Source: Arthrobacter sp. U41 (lineage in GTDB: Bacteria > Actinomycetota > Actinomycetes > Actinomycetales > Micrococcaceae). Taken from it: a stretch of DNA of 64,000 nt. How positions within the stretch are numbered: the stretch's first letter is position 1; every line of letters starts with the position of its first letter. The position numbers and the translations under genes were made by a program. Below, one piece after another: positions 24,536-32,727 of the stretch. The DNA lies in contig NZ_VEGI01000001.1 of assembly GCF_007679325.1 (NCBI RefSeq), positions 744,001 to 808,000 of the forward strand. The letters are read 5' to 3'. Below the pieces are notes generated by a model. That model was not told the origin of the DNA and did no database searches. It saw nothing but the letters and a program-made list of their open reading frames with translations.

Positions 24536-25221
24536 TGTCCCGCGCCCTGATCATCGTCGACGTCCAGAATGATTTCTGCGAAGGAGGCTCCCTGCCCGTC
24601 GAAGGCGGGGCGGAGCTCGCCGGCGCCATCAGCGAATACGTCGATGCCCACCACGGACAGTTTGACCACATCGTGGCGACCCAGGACTGGCATATCTCCC
24701 CGGGCGCGCACTTCTCCGACGACCCGGACTTTGTCGACAGCTGGCCAAAGCACTGCGTCGCCGGAACCCGCGGCGCCGAGCTCCACCCGGACCTCGACAC
24801 CGAATACATCCAGGCCTACTTCCGCAAGGGCCAGTTCACCGCGGCCTACTCGGGCTTCGAGGGGCTGCTTGCCCCGGACGACGCCGTGCCCACCGGCGAC
24901 CGGAAGCCCGGCGCCATGCCGGCTGCCGGGGGCGCCACGGGTGGCACCGCCACTGACGGCACTGGCGACGGCGAGGCCCTTGCCGGTGATTTCGCCGCGG
25001 GCGAGGACGCGATCGGCCTGGACGACTGGCTGCAGAGCCACGACGTCGAGGACGTGGTGGTGGTTGGAATCGCCACTGACCATTGCGTCAGGGCGACCGC
25101 GCTGGACGGGGTGCAGGCCGGGTACTCCGTGACTGTGCTGCGGGATCTCACCGTCGGGGTGGCCGAGGACCTCGACGACGCCATTGCCGAAATGGAACTC
25201 GGCGGAGTGGACATCGCCTGA
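24535..25221 (+). CDS. pncA: Nicotinamidase/pyrazinamidase
   Basis: 228 residues. Catalytic residues are all present: Asp9 (IIVDVQNDFC), Lys98 (FRKGQFTAAYSGFEG) and Cys184 (ATDHCVRA). Metal ligands Asp51, His53, His59 and His73 match PncA. It converts nicotinamide to nicotinate and ammonia for PncB. Residues about 112-158 form a Gly/Ala/Thr/Asp-rich insert (for example PAAGGATGGTATDGTGDGEA) that is absent from the roughly 186-residue mycobacterial enzyme. The insert is probably a surface loop. Overlap with pncB indicates coupled translation. Confidence 0.93.
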   Translation: MSRALIIVDVQNDFCEGGSLPVEGGAELAGAISEYVDAHHGQFDHIVATQDWHISPGAHFSDDPDFVDSWPKHCVAGTRGAELHPDLDTEYIQAYFRKGQFTAAYSGFEGLLAPDDAVPTGDRKPGAMPAAGGATGGTATDGTGDGEALAGDFAAGEDAIGLDDWLQSHDVEDVVVVGIATDHCVRATALDGVQAGYSVTVLRDLTVGVAEDLDDAIAEMELGGVDIA

Positions 25222-25254
25222 GCGGCGCCTGGACCTGCCCGGCCGAGTGACGCC

Positions 25255-25304
25255 CGGTTGGTGTCGGCGTCCGGTTGGTGCCGGCGTCGGTTTGTGTCGG
25301 CCTC
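25255..25304. repeat. Three imperfect 17-bp tandem units after pncA
   Basis: CGGTTGGTGTCGGCGTC is followed by a copy with one change and a shorter, more diverged third copy. They fill part of the 174-base gap between pncA and the lipoprotein gene. Confidence 0.7.
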
Positions 25305-25395
25305 AAGCCGGACCCTGGCCGCAACATCCGCACCACACAGTAGACTCGAAATCCTTGCCAATATCGTCTGACCCGTAAGAACCCCGGAGTACATC

Positions 25396-25743
25396 ATGAG
25401 GAAGACCCTTACCGTCCTGATCGCCGCCGGGGCCCTGCTCGGTGCCGCCGGCTGCTCGGCCCCGCAAGACACCACCGAGGAATCCTGCGCCCGGATCCAG
25501 ACCGTCGGCGCGGGACCCACGTCCGCTGCGGACAAGGCCGGCATGATCCGCCTGGCCAACCGGCTCCGCCCCATCGAGGCCGCCGCGTCCGGAGAGATCC
25601 AGGCTCCGCTGCACTCCATCATCGAATACCTGGACGCGTCGGCCCAGGAGAACCCGGACTCCGCCAAGCTGGAGGAGCTGCAGGCGTCCTACACCGCTGC
25701 CGGCCAGAACCTCAGCGCACTCTGCGGCGCCGGCGGCCAGTAG
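25396..25743 (+). CDS. Small predicted lipoprotein
   Basis: 115 residues. A short signal peptide MRKTLTVLIAAGALLGAAGC ends in a lipobox, with Cys20 as the expected lipidation site; two further cysteines (ESCARIQ, ALCGAGG) could form a disulfide in the mature, mostly helical domain. No family is recognised. It has its own probable promoter (TAGACT about 50 bases before the ATG) and terminator, so it is a single-gene unit. Confidence 0.72.
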   Translation: MRKTLTVLIAAGALLGAAGCSAPQDTTEESCARIQTVGAGPTSAADKAGMIRLANRLRPIEAAASGEIQAPLHSIIEYLDASAQENPDSAKLEELQASYTAAGQNLSALCGAGGQ

Positions 25744-25773
25744 CGTCGCACCTGCAGCCGCGAAGAGCTGTCA

Positions 25774-25804
25774 AAAAAAGGACCGGGAAATCCCGGTCCT
25801 TTTT
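25774..25804. terminator. Bidirectional intrinsic terminator
   Basis: AGGACCGGG and CCCGGTCCT flank an AAAT loop; an A-run precedes and a T-run follows, so the same hairpin can end both the lipoprotein transcript and the converging helicase transcript. Confidence 0.88.
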
Positions 25805-25857
25805 CGTGCCTGGTTCGTGCCTGGTTCTTCGTGGCCGCTGATGTGTGCCTGCGGCCG

Positions 25858-27645
25858 CTACTTCCGGCCGATGAACCAGTCCTGGAGCTTCCGCAGCCGG
25901 GTCTGCAGCTGTTCCTCGTTGGCCTGCGCCACGGCCGGGCCGCCGCAGACCGTCCTGAGCTTCGTGTGGATGACGCCGTGCGGCGTGCCCGTACGCGCGG
26001 ACCAGGCGGCGACGTTCTTGGCCAGTTCGGTGCGCAGGTCCATCAGCATGCGGTGGTCCGGCACCGCCGGCATGGCGGCAGCGGCAGCGGCACCCTGCGG
26101 GGCGCGCGCGTTCTTGCGGTTCAGCTGCTCGTGCTGGCGCTGGCGCAGCAGCGTGCCGACCTGTTCGGCGTCGAGCAGTCCGGGAATCCCGAGGAAGTCG
26201 AGCTCGTCCTCCGAGCCCACCTCGCCGCCGGTGCCGAACTCGCCGCCGTCGAACAGCACACGGTCAAAGGAGGCCTGCGAATCCAGGGCCTCGAACTTAC
26301 CCTTGGTCAGCGAATCGGAGGCTTTCTCCTCGCGGTTCGCCTCGTCCATCAGCGAGTCCTCCGGATTGAAGAGGCCGTCGCCGTCCTCCTTCTCCGGGCG
26401 GTCCAGGGCATGGTCGCGCTCGGCCTCCATGGAGTTCGCCAGCGCCATCAGCTGCGGCACGGACGGCAGGAACACCGATGCCGTCTCGCCGCGTTTCCGG
26501 GCGCGCACAAAGCGCCCGACGGCCTGGGCGAAGAACAGCGGCGTGGCCGTGGAGGTGGCGTAGACGCCGACGGAGAGCCGGGGAACGTCAACACCTTCGG
26601 ACACCATCCGCACGGCCACCATCCAGCGCTTCTCGCTGGCGGTGAACTCCTCGATCTTGCTGGAGGCCTTCGCGTCGTCGGAGAGGATCACCGTGGGCGA
26701 CTCGCCCGTGATCCTCTTCAGCTGTCCGGCGTAGGCGCGCGCGTCCTCGTGGTCGGTCGCGATGACCAGCCCGCCGGCGTCGGGAACGGTCCGGCGCACC
26801 TCGCTGAGGCGCTTGTCAGCACCGGCAAGCACCGCGGGAATCCATTCGCCCGCCGGGTTCAGCGCGGTCCGCCAGGCCTGGGACGTGACGTCCTTGGTGA
26901 CGGCAGCTTCGCCGAGTGAGGCCGCCATCTCCTCGCCGGCGCTGGTGCGCCAGCGCATCTGGCCGGAGTAGGCCATAAACATCACGGGACGGACCACGTG
27001 GTCCCGGAGCGCCTTGCCGTAGCCGTAGGTGTAGTCGGCCTTGGAGCGCCTGATCCCGTCCCTGTCCTCGGCGTATTCGACGAACGGAATCGGTGAGGTG
27101 TCGGACCGGAACGGCGTACCCGTCAGGGAGAGCCGGCGCGCCGCAGGTTCAAAGGCCTCGCGGAGCCCGTCCCCCCACGATAGGGCCTCGCCGCCGTGGT
27201 GGATTTCGTCGAGGATGACCAGCGTGCGGGCGGCCTCGGTCTTGGCCCGGTGCAGCATTGGTTTGCTGGCCACCTGCGCATAGGTGACGGCGACGCCGAT
27301 GAAGCCGCGGCCGTGCTGGCCGTCGGCATTTTTAAAGTTCGGATCGATGGCGATGCCCACCCTGGCGGCAGCATCGGCCCACTGCCGCTTCAGGTGGTCC
27401 GTGGGCGCCACGATGGTGACGCGGTTGACGATGTTGGCCTCGATCAGCATGGAGGCCACCCGCAGCGCAAAGGTGGTCTTGCCGGCGCCGGGCGTGGCGA
27501 CCGCCAGGAAATCCCGGGGATGGTTGGTGAAGTAGCTGTCGAGGGCTTCCTGCTGCCAGGCACGGAGTTTCGGCGCGGTGCCCCACGCTGCCCGCTCCGG
27601 ATATGCGGGGGGCAGCACAGGTCCGCCAAAGAGTGTCTCTGTCAC
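25858..27645 (-). CDS. DEAD/DEAH-box superfamily II helicase
   Basis: 595 residues. Motifs in order: Q-like LRAWQQEALDSYF, Walker A VATPGAGKTTFAL, motif Ia TIVAPTDHLKRQW, Walker B/DEAH VILDEIHHGG, motif III SLTGTPFRSD, motif V SEGVDVPRL and motif VI FFAQAVGRFVRARK. This is the arrangement of type III restriction/UvrB-like helicases. The C-terminal 200 residues are acidic and of unknown role. The GTG start is supported by GGAGGG 8 bases upstream. The DUF3039 gene lies upstream on the same strand. DNA or RNA substrate is unknown. Confidence 0.88.
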   Translation of the reverse strand: MTETLFGGPVLPPAYPERAAWGTAPKLRAWQQEALDSYFTNHPRDFLAVATPGAGKTTFALRVASMLIEANIVNRVTIVAPTDHLKRQWADAAARVGIAIDPNFKNADGQHGRGFIGVAVTYAQVASKPMLHRAKTEAARTLVILDEIHHGGEALSWGDGLREAFEPAARRLSLTGTPFRSDTSPIPFVEYAEDRDGIRRSKADYTYGYGKALRDHVVRPVMFMAYSGQMRWRTSAGEEMAASLGEAAVTKDVTSQAWRTALNPAGEWIPAVLAGADKRLSEVRRTVPDAGGLVIATDHEDARAYAGQLKRITGESPTVILSDDAKASSKIEEFTASEKRWMVAVRMVSEGVDVPRLSVGVYATSTATPLFFAQAVGRFVRARKRGETASVFLPSVPQLMALANSMEAERDHALDRPEKEDGDGLFNPEDSLMDEANREEKASDSLTKGKFEALDSQASFDRVLFDGGEFGTGGEVGSEDELDFLGIPGLLDAEQVGTLLRQRQHEQLNRKNARAPQGAAAAAAMPAVPDHRMLMDLRTELAKNVAAWSARTGTPHGVIHTKLRTVCGGPAVAQANEEQLQTRLRKLQDWFIGRK

Positions 27646-27857
27646 CTAGGTGCCCTCCATTCCGCGTACGGCCGCCGCTGACGGGGAAACCCAATTAAGC
27701 ACAAAAACACCAATCTTTTTCGGATGAACCGTGAGTTGCCACCGGCCAGCAGGGGCCGGGCATCATTCATCGGGAGAACAGCACTCCCGGGGGCATGGCG
27801 GCGCGACTGAGCGCGGAACGTGCGGGGCTCTTGCGTCCCCGCCGTGCCTGGGCCGCG

Positions 27858-28175
27858 CTACTTGTCGCCGGAGCCCTTGCCGCCGTCGTTGCCCGGGCGG
27901 AGGCCGTCGTAGACCTCTTTGCATTCGGGGCAGACCGGGAACTTCTTCGGATCGCGGCCCGGCGTCCAGACCTTGCCGCACAGCGCGATGACGGGTTCAC
28001 CGGACAGCGCGGATTCCATGATCTTTTCCTTGCGCACGTAGTGCGAGAAGCGTTCCCGGTCGCCCGGTTCCACTTCCTGGCGCAGTTCCTCGCGCTCGAT
28101 AGTGGCCGTGGACGTCCCCGCTCCGGAGAGCTCGCGCATCGGGTCGTTTTCGAGAGGATCGGTCATGCTGTTCAT
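27858..28175 (-). CDS. DUF3039-family small protein
   Basis: About 105 residues from ATG 28175 (ATG 28184 and 28166 are alternatives). The core RERFSHYVRKEKIMESALSG and the paired-cysteine segments VIALCGKVWTPGRDPKKFPV and CPECKEVYDGLRPG fit DUF3039. Three cysteines and nearby charged residues suggest a small metal-binding module. It lies about 210 bases upstream of the helicase on the same strand, an arrangement repeated in other actinobacteria. Function unknown. Confidence 0.78.
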   Translation of the reverse strand: MNSMTDPLENDPMRELSGAGTSTATIEREELRQEVEPGDRERFSHYVRKEKIMESALSGEPVIALCGKVWTPGRDPKKFPVCPECKEVYDGLRPGNDGGKGSGDK

Positions 28176-28267
28176 GAGACCCATCTTAGCCGCTGGATCG
28201 GACGGAACGGCGCCGGCAGGGCGGGGGCAGTGTGCCGGCTGGGCGCCGGTCCAGCTCGGAAAAGGCC

Positions 28268-29050
28268 CTACAGCCCCTGCCACGACGGCTTGTTCTCATA
28301 GCTGTGGCGGTAATAATCGGCGAGCCTCAGCGACGACGCCGCCGCCTCATCGACCAGGATCGTGGCGTGCGGATGCAGCTGCAGGACGGAGGCCGCGCAG
28401 ATGGCGGCAACCGGCCCTTCCACGAGGTCGCGGACCGCCCGGGCCTTCTGCGCACCGGTGGCAATGAGGATCACATGCCGGGCCTCCAGGATGGTTCCCA
28501 GTCCCTGTGTCACGACGTGGTGCGGAACATGGGACAGGCTCCCGAAAAACCGGGCGTTGTCCCGGCGTGTCTGCTCGATCAGGGTCTTGATCCGGGTCCG
28601 CGAGGCCAGGGATGAGCCGGGCTCGTTGAATCCGATGTGGCCGTCGGTGCCCACTCCCAGCAGTTGCAGGTCCACTCCCCCGGCGCCGCGGATGGCGTCC
28701 TCATAGGCCTGGCAGGCTGCGGGGATGTCCGCGGCCGAGCCGTCCGGGCCGTGGACGTTTGCTGGGTCGATGTTGACGCGTTCGGTGAATTCACGCCGGA
28801 TCACCTCGCGGTAGGACTCCGGGTGGCCCGCGGGCAGCCCCACATATTCGTCCAGGGCAAAGGCCCGCACCTGGCTGAAGTCCAGGCCGTCCCGTTCGTG
28901 CCGCAGCACCAGCTCGTTGTAGACCGGCAGCGGTGACGAACCGGTGGCGAGGCCCAGGACGGCGTCGGGTTTGCGCCGGAGCAGTTTCTCGATCGCGTCC
29001 GCCGCGAGCGCCGCGATCGGCTTACTGCCGGACAGAATGACGACTTCCAT
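28268..29050 (-). CDS. nagB: Glucosamine-6-phosphate deaminase
   Basis: 260 residues. NagB motifs are GLATGSSPLPVYNELV (phosphate loop), ALDEYVGLPAGHPESY (catalytic Asp) and GTDGHIGFNEPGSSL with the Asp/His/Glu proton relay. It converts glucosamine-6-phosphate to fructose-6-phosphate and ammonia, feeding amino-sugar breakdown or peptidoglycan recycling into glycolysis. No nagA or transporter is adjacent, so it appears to be a lone gene. The start codon is followed by VVILSGSKPIAALAA as expected. Confidence 0.93.
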   Translation of the reverse strand: MEVVILSGSKPIAALAADAIEKLLRRKPDAVLGLATGSSPLPVYNELVLRHERDGLDFSQVRAFALDEYVGLPAGHPESYREVIRREFTERVNIDPANVHGPDGSAADIPAACQAYEDAIRGAGGVDLQLLGVGTDGHIGFNEPGSSLASRTRIKTLIEQTRRDNARFFGSLSHVPHHVVTQGLGTILEARHVILIATGAQKARAVRDLVEGPVAAICAASVLQLHPHATILVDEAAASSLRLADYYRHSYENKPSWQGL

Positions 29051-29165
29051 GGCCCTGCCTTTACCCTTGCGTTGACCTTCGCCTTAACTTCGCCGCTGCT
29101 TTGCCGCACCCGTTACCGGACGTGCCTAACGGCAGGTTATCCCAGTCCGGTCCGCAGCGCCCGCG

Positions 29166-30737
29166 TCAGCGGTTGACGGCCAGCTGGGCCAGCAGTTCCG
29201 GCCCGCGGGCATCGAGCCACTTGCCGCCCAGCCGGACCCCGGCAGCCAGCAACGCGAGCCCCAGGACCGGGCCCAGCACCAGATTGATCCAGCCCGGCAG
29301 GGCGCTGCCGGTGACGAATTGTGCCACCAGCAGTGCCGCTTCGGGGATGACCAGCACCAGGAGCACTCCCATGCCGCCGAACTGCACGGCCAGGGTTTGC
29401 GCAACATTGCCGGGCGGCTTCTTGAAGGGGCTGTCTCCGGGGAGCGGCACCGCGACGGTGTAGCGTGCCGAGACCACGGACGACAGCCCGATCCCGCTGA
29501 ACAGAACGCCGAGGGACAGCCCGAGCACTCCGGGCAGGAGCTGCCAGTCGGCACCGAACAGGAACGGCAGGACGTTGAGCCCCAGCACCACCGGCAGAGC
29601 GAAGACCAGGCATGCCACGGCGCGGCCGAGCCTGTCGTGGACCCCGCGCACGCCCGCAGCGAGATGCAGCGCAAAGGCGGTGTTGTCATAAGAGACGTCT
29701 GTCGAGATGGACCAGGCCAGCAGGAACGCGGTCAGCGGACCGAGGAAGAGGAGCAGCCCGTAGGACCCCGTCTGCGTGGCCTGGAACAGGAACAGCACCG
29801 GCAGCAGCGGGACGACGACGAGAGAGCCGGAGTACCGGGGGTCGCGGAGCCAGTAGCTCAGGGACCGCGCCGCGACCGCGCCGGCGGGCGTCGGAGGGAA
29901 CAGCCCGAAGAACCCCAGCCCGCCGGCCCTCTTTTTAGAGGTGCCGGTATAGGGCGGCGTCACAAGCGCCCGCTGCAGCAGGAGCTTCCAGCACAGGGCC
30001 AGCCCGGCGAGGGTGGCCAGCGCGATCAGGAACTTCAGGCCCGCGGCGCCGTAGCTCCCCATGGCAAGGTCGCCGCCGAGGGACCACGCGGCTCCCGCCG
30101 GGGTCCAGGACAGTGCGCGGGCCAGCGCGGTCAGGAAGTCCCCGGATCCGGCAATCCCTTCGGCGATGCCGGTCACGATCGGGCCCATCAGGACGAGGGG
30201 AATCAGGAAGACCACCGCGCTCGCGTCCTTGAAACGGCGGGAACTCGCCAGCCCCGCGGTGGCGGTAGTGACCACTTTGGACAGCACGATGCAGCTCAGC
30301 ACACCGAGGACCGCTCCCACGAGTGCGCCCGCCGCGGCGGGGAGGCTCCGGGACCAGGTCCCGACGGTGCCGAGCGCCACCAGGGTGGTCGCCGTGCCCG
30401 GGATGCCGATCAGCCCGCCGAGGGCCAGTCCGGTCAGCAGCTGTGGCATCGACACGGCAAAGGTGGTGAACCGGGCCGGGTCCAGGGTCATGTCGGCGGC
30501 CGCGGCCGCAACCGGAATAACGGCCCAGCCCAGCAGCGCCGCGGCACCGCCCAGCACCACCACCGTCTGCGCCAGCCCGGCGTCCTGCCCGCGAAGCACC
30601 AGGAGCCCGGCGATGGCGAGCCCGACGAGTCCCAGCGCATACAGCACACCGATGCCGAGACCCACCAACTGCCAGGGGCTGCGCCGGACACTGTTGCGCA
30701 GCAGGGTCAGCTTGAGCCTTAGAAGGTGCGCAACCAT
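29166..30737 (-). CDS. ABC exporter permease protein
   Basis: 523 residues with 11-12 hydrophobic segments beginning MVAHLLRLKLTLLRNSVRRS. It lacks an ATPase domain and resembles large ABC-2-type permeases of actinobacteria. The ATG lies inside the end of the ATPase gene (19-base overlap), so the two subunits are translationally coupled. Export substrate is unknown. A 67-residue internal alternative frame was discarded as a shadow. Confidence 0.8.
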   Translation of the reverse strand: MVAHLLRLKLTLLRNSVRRSPWQLVGLGIGVLYALGLVGLAIAGLLVLRGQDAGLAQTVVVLGGAAALLGWAVIPVAAAAADMTLDPARFTTFAVSMPQLLTGLALGGLIGIPGTATTLVALGTVGTWSRSLPAAAGALVGAVLGVLSCIVLSKVVTTATAGLASSRRFKDASAVVFLIPLVLMGPIVTGIAEGIAGSGDFLTALARALSWTPAGAAWSLGGDLAMGSYGAAGLKFLIALATLAGLALCWKLLLQRALVTPPYTGTSKKRAGGLGFFGLFPPTPAGAVAARSLSYWLRDPRYSGSLVVVPLLPVLFLFQATQTGSYGLLLFLGPLTAFLLAWSISTDVSYDNTAFALHLAAGVRGVHDRLGRAVACLVFALPVVLGLNVLPFLFGADWQLLPGVLGLSLGVLFSGIGLSSVVSARYTVAVPLPGDSPFKKPPGNVAQTLAVQFGGMGVLLVLVIPEAALLVAQFVTGSALPGWINLVLGPVLGLALLAAGVRLGGKWLDARGPELLAQLAVNR

Positions 30738-31525
30738 TCCAGCCCCTCCGTGTGGTTGCGGCCGCCCACCAGCTGGACGAAGCGGTCTTCGAGGGACGCG
30801 CCCGCACGGACCTCGTCCACCGTCCCGGCAGCCAGCAGCCGCCCGGCCGCGACGACGGCGACGTGATCGCACATCCGCTGGACGAGGTCCATCACGTGGC
30901 TGGAGACGATGACCGTGCCGCCGGAAGCCACGTAGCGGTCCAGGATGTCGCGGATGTTGGCGGCGGACACCGGGTCCACGGATTCGAACGGCTCGTCGAG
31001 CACCAGCAGCCGGGGCGCGTGGATGAGCGCCGAGGCGAGGGCGATCTTTTTGGTCATGCCGGCGGAGTAGTCCACTACCAGTGTGCCGGCGTCGGGGGTC
31101 AGGTCCAGGGCCGCGAGCAGCTCCGCCACGCGTGCGGACACAACGTCCTTGTCCATGCCGCGCAGCAGCCCTGCGTAGGTCACCAGCTGCTCGCCGGTCA
31201 GCCGGTCAAAGAGCCGGACGCCGTCCGGCAGGATGCCCATCAGCGTCTTGGCTTCCAGCGGCTGCCGCCATACATCGACGCCGTGCACGAACGCCGTGCC
31301 GAAGTCGGGCCGCAGCAGCCCCGTGGCCATCGACAGTGTGGTGGTCTTGCCGGCGCCGTTCGGGCCGACGATCCCGAAGAAGGAACCCGCCGGAACGTCC
31401 AGGCTGAGGCCGTCGACGGCGATTTTTCCGCCAAAGCGTTTGGCCAGCCCGCGCAGGGAAAGTGCCGGGACCGGCGGTGGCGGCTGGTTTTCAGGGGCAG
31501 GCGGATGCGGTAGCTGAAAAGTCAT
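30719..31525 (-). CDS. ABC exporter ATP-binding protein
   Basis: 268 residues. Walker A GPNGAGKTTTL, Q-loop region MGILPDGVRLF, Walker B LLVLDEPFESVD and switch VSSHVMDL are intact. The signature motif reads VDYSAGMTKK instead of LSGGQ, a degenerate form that still keeps the key Ser and Gly. A Pro-rich N-terminal extension (PHPPAPENQPPPPVPA) precedes the domain. It powers the adjacent permease, most likely for export. Confidence 0.87.
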   Translation of the reverse strand: MTFQLPHPPAPENQPPPPVPALSLRGLAKRFGGKIAVDGLSLDVPAGSFFGIVGPNGAGKTTTLSMATGLLRPDFGTAFVHGVDVWRQPLEAKTLMGILPDGVRLFDRLTGEQLVTYAGLLRGMDKDVVSARVAELLAALDLTPDAGTLVVDYSAGMTKKIALASALIHAPRLLVLDEPFESVDPVSAANIRDILDRYVASGGTVIVSSHVMDLVQRMCDHVAVVAAGRLLAAGTVDEVRAGASLEDRFVQLVGGRNHTEGLEWLRTF

Positions 31526-31626
31526 GTCGTTAGACTAACCGCCGCGGAGCGCGAAACGGATCGTCCGCAAGGCGTACCCCTGCGGGCGGACCGTACTCTT
31601 TCCGGGAAGGCCTGGGGGAAGGCCCG

Positions 31627-32727
31627 CTAGAAGGAGTGGCGGGGTATGGCGCGGTCGTACTGCGGCGGCCAGGCCAGCTCATGGCCCAGCTCGAACGCGG
31701 CGCGCAGCCACCAGTGCGGGTCCCGGAGGGCGGCGCGGGCAATGAAGACGCCGTCGGCCTGGCCGGTGGCGACGGCATGCTCGGCCTGGCCGGCCGAGGT
31801 CAGCAGCCCCACGGTGCCGGTCCTGACCCCGGTTTCACGCCGGATGCGCGCGGCGAAACCGGTCTGGTAGCCGGGCCCCGCGGGGATCTGCTGCCACGCC
31901 ACGGCGCCGCCGCTGGAGACATCCACGAGGTCCACGCCGTGTTCCGAGGCTTCCCGGGCCATCCGGACCGAGGCTTCGGCATCGATGCCGCCCTCGGCCC
32001 AGTCCGAGGCGGAGATGCGCAGCAGCAGCGGCATGGAGTCGGGGATGACGTTCCGTACGGCGTCCACAACGGCGAGGGTCAGCCTGTTCCGGCCGGCCTC
32101 GTCGCCGCCCCAGCGGTCCGTGCGGTCGTTGACGAGGGGGCTCTGGAACTGGTGCAGGAGGTAGCCGTGGGCGCCGTGGATTTCGATTGTGTCGAAGCCG
32201 GCGCCGACGGCCCGTTCCGCCGCCGTGGCGAAATCGGCGATCACGCCCTCGATCTCGGCCTCCGTCATCGCCGACGGCGCGTCGTAGCCGTCGAAGGCTG
32301 AGGTGCCGGGGCCAACGGTGGGCCAGCCGCCGTCGTCGGCAGGCACGGTACCTTTCCGGCCGGAGAACGGCCAGTAGGAAGAGGCCTTCCGGCCGGCGTG
32401 CGCCAGCTGCGTGCCGATCTTGGCCTCCGCGGCTCCATGACGGTGCACAAAGGCCGTGATGCGTTCCCAGGCCTCCGCCTGGTGGTCGTTGTACAGCCCG
32501 GCGTCACGCGGGCTGATCCGTCCGGCGGCGTTGACGGCGGCCGCCTCGGTGAGGATCAGGGCCGCCCCGCCGGTGGCGAACGAGCCCAAATGCATCAGGT
32601 GCCAGTCGGTGGGGACCCCTTCCCCGGTTTCGGGTTCGCAGCTGTACTGGCACATCGGCGATACCCAGCCGCGGTGTTGCAGGTGCAGGGAGCGCAGTTC
32701 CAGCGGCGTGAAAAGCGCCGACCCCAT
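31627..32727 (-). CDS. NADH:flavin oxidoreductase, Old Yellow Enzyme (YqjM-like)
   Basis: 366 residues of the FMN-binding TIM barrel. The N-terminus SALFTPLELRSLHLQHR and SPMCQYSCEPETGEGVPTDW place it in the YqjM/thermophilic-like class, with the Cys near the flavin. The proton-donor region is EIHGAHGYLLHQFQSPLVN, with the His pair. Such enzymes reduce activated C=C bonds of enones or nitro compounds. The ATG overlaps the stop of the upstream thioredoxin-fold gene (TGATG). Confidence 0.9.
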   Translation of the reverse strand: MGSALFTPLELRSLHLQHRGWVSPMCQYSCEPETGEGVPTDWHLMHLGSFATGGAALILTEAAAVNAAGRISPRDAGLYNDHQAEAWERITAFVHRHGAAEAKIGTQLAHAGRKASSYWPFSGRKGTVPADDGGWPTVGPGTSAFDGYDAPSAMTEAEIEGVIADFATAAERAVGAGFDTIEIHGAHGYLLHQFQSPLVNDRTDRWGGDEAGRNRLTLAVVDAVRNVIPDSMPLLLRISASDWAEGGIDAEASVRMAREASEHGVDLVDVSSGGAVAWQQIPAGPGYQTGFAARIRRETGVRTGTVGLLTSAGQAEHAVATGQADGVFIARAALRDPHWWLRAAFELGHELAWPPQYDRAIPRHSF

